DNA from: Deuterostichococcus epilithicus
Lineage: Eukaryota > Chlorophyta > Trebouxiophyceae > Prasiolales > Stichococcaceae
Reading direction: 5' to 3'
Length of the DNA: 64,000 nt
Assembly: GCA_033439295.1 (NCBI GenBank)
Contig: JAVTLE010000017.1
Span: forward strand, 1,488,001-1,552,000
A program made the position numbers and the translations under genes. The notes under the pieces are model-generated. The model saw only the letters and a list, made by a program, of their open reading frames with translations, searched no databases and was not told the origin of the DNA. Every line of letters begins with the position of its first letter. The stretch's first letter is position 1. Positions 63,701-64,000 of the stretch are shown in pieces.

Positions 63701-64000
63701 GGTGATATTCACCGAACTGAGATCAATATTAAGTGCACCTGGAACCAGACGGTGGCTTCGCTGGCGTAGTCCAAGTTCTCTAGCGCCTGCACATGATCGG
63801 CGCGGCGTTCAGGCGGTAGCGAGGGTCTGGTCCAGTTTGGAGCTGAACCACTAGTGCTGGGCCACTTTTAAGACACATGGGAGCAAAACGTGCGAGGGCA
63901 TACCAGCATCCGGGGGTCTGCCAAGCGCGCGGCGTGAGACAGGCCCCACTCGAACCAGGCGAACAGCGGGGGATAGTCCAGCGTCCAGGGCGACGTCGCT
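60731..64000 (-). CDS. ALG8: ALG8 dolichyl-P-Glc alpha-1,3-glucosyltransferase, N-terminus beyond window
   Basis: Nine exons are visible on the minus strand: 64000-63904 (partial), 63786-63739, 63602-63437, 63055-62911, 62722-62620, 62422-62269, 62025-61838, 61514-61386 and 61093-60731 (stop TGA), all phases consistent. The first visible residues [16 protein letters not shown] are the conserved luminal loop of ALG6/ALG8 enzymes. Later [39 protein letters not shown] and EPREWPIK distinguish ALG8. Long hydrophobic helices lie between them, giving a polytopic ER membrane protein. ALG8 adds the second glucose to the dolichol-linked oligosaccharide for N-glycosylation. The C-terminal exon encodes several helices and ends in a polar tail. 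Only the first several residues should be missing. No damage is seen. Confidence 0.95.

Overview
The window reads as nuclear DNA of a GC-rich photosynthetic green alga. The evidence is dense genes broken by many short GT-AG introns, a plastid one-helix LHC-like protein, a plastid Tmemb_14/FAX-type protein with a transit-like leader, a CCT-domain regulator, and a CDPK-type kinase remnant (a plant/alga/protist class). TTTAGGG-like motifs, high GC and CAG-rich coding suggest a Chlorella-like trebouxiophyte, but that placement is inference. No rRNA, tRNA, CRISPR array, virus-like element or intact transposon was recognised. Gene models were built by hand from exon homology and splice-phase bookkeeping. 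Stated exon ends rest on matching codon phase across each intron, not on transcripts.

Layout. 1-5055: a secreted periplasmic-binding-protein-like gene (minus, running off the left end), a cold-shock-domain RNA-binding protein (plus) and a YjbQ/UPF0047 protein (minus). 5508-13861: a large PRP4/PRPF4B-type splicing kinase with an RS/KE-rich N-terminus, followed by 2.2 kb without a recognisable gene. 16089-18408: a CCT-domain protein. 19660-23097: a helical-repeat protein (minus). 24130-27362: a glutamine-rich TAF12-like TFIID subunit. 28511-30409: an unrecognised single-pass membrane protein (minus). 30736-35496: a GH32 (invertase/fructanase) gene with a damaged catalytic motif and a frame break. 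35688-38942: an unrecognised helical protein whose last two exons are tandemly duplicated, then an RRM protein. 39440-42500: a degenerate partial copy of the TAF12 gene next to a broken calcium-dependent protein kinase. 43332-47770: an F-box-like/LRR protein. 48436-49964: a FAX/TMEM14-type protein (minus). 50413-54236: protein phosphatase 1 inhibitor-3 (PPP1R11) and a Wss1-type SUMO-linked DNA-protein-crosslink protease. 54970-55949: a one-helix (OHP2-like) protein (minus). 57046-59946: the mRNA export factor RAE1. 60731-64000: ALG8 glucosyltransferase (minus, running off the right end).

The genes are mostly unlinked housekeeping functions (splicing, transcription, mRNA export, N-glycosylation, DNA repair) in alternating orientation with short divergent promoters. 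They are not a pathway cluster. The most unusual signal is structural. In at least six genes, introns carry decayed local copies ('echoes') of part of a neighbouring exon together with its splice junction, in one case two or three for one exon. Many echoes show GC where the live exon has the GT donor. Alongside this, about 9 of roughly 105 modelled introns need GC-AG donors, terminal exons are tandemly duplicated in one gene, and a 0.95-kb piece of the TAF12 gene is copied 13 kb away. Together these suggest a genome in which short tandem duplications around splice sites are frequent and decay in place.
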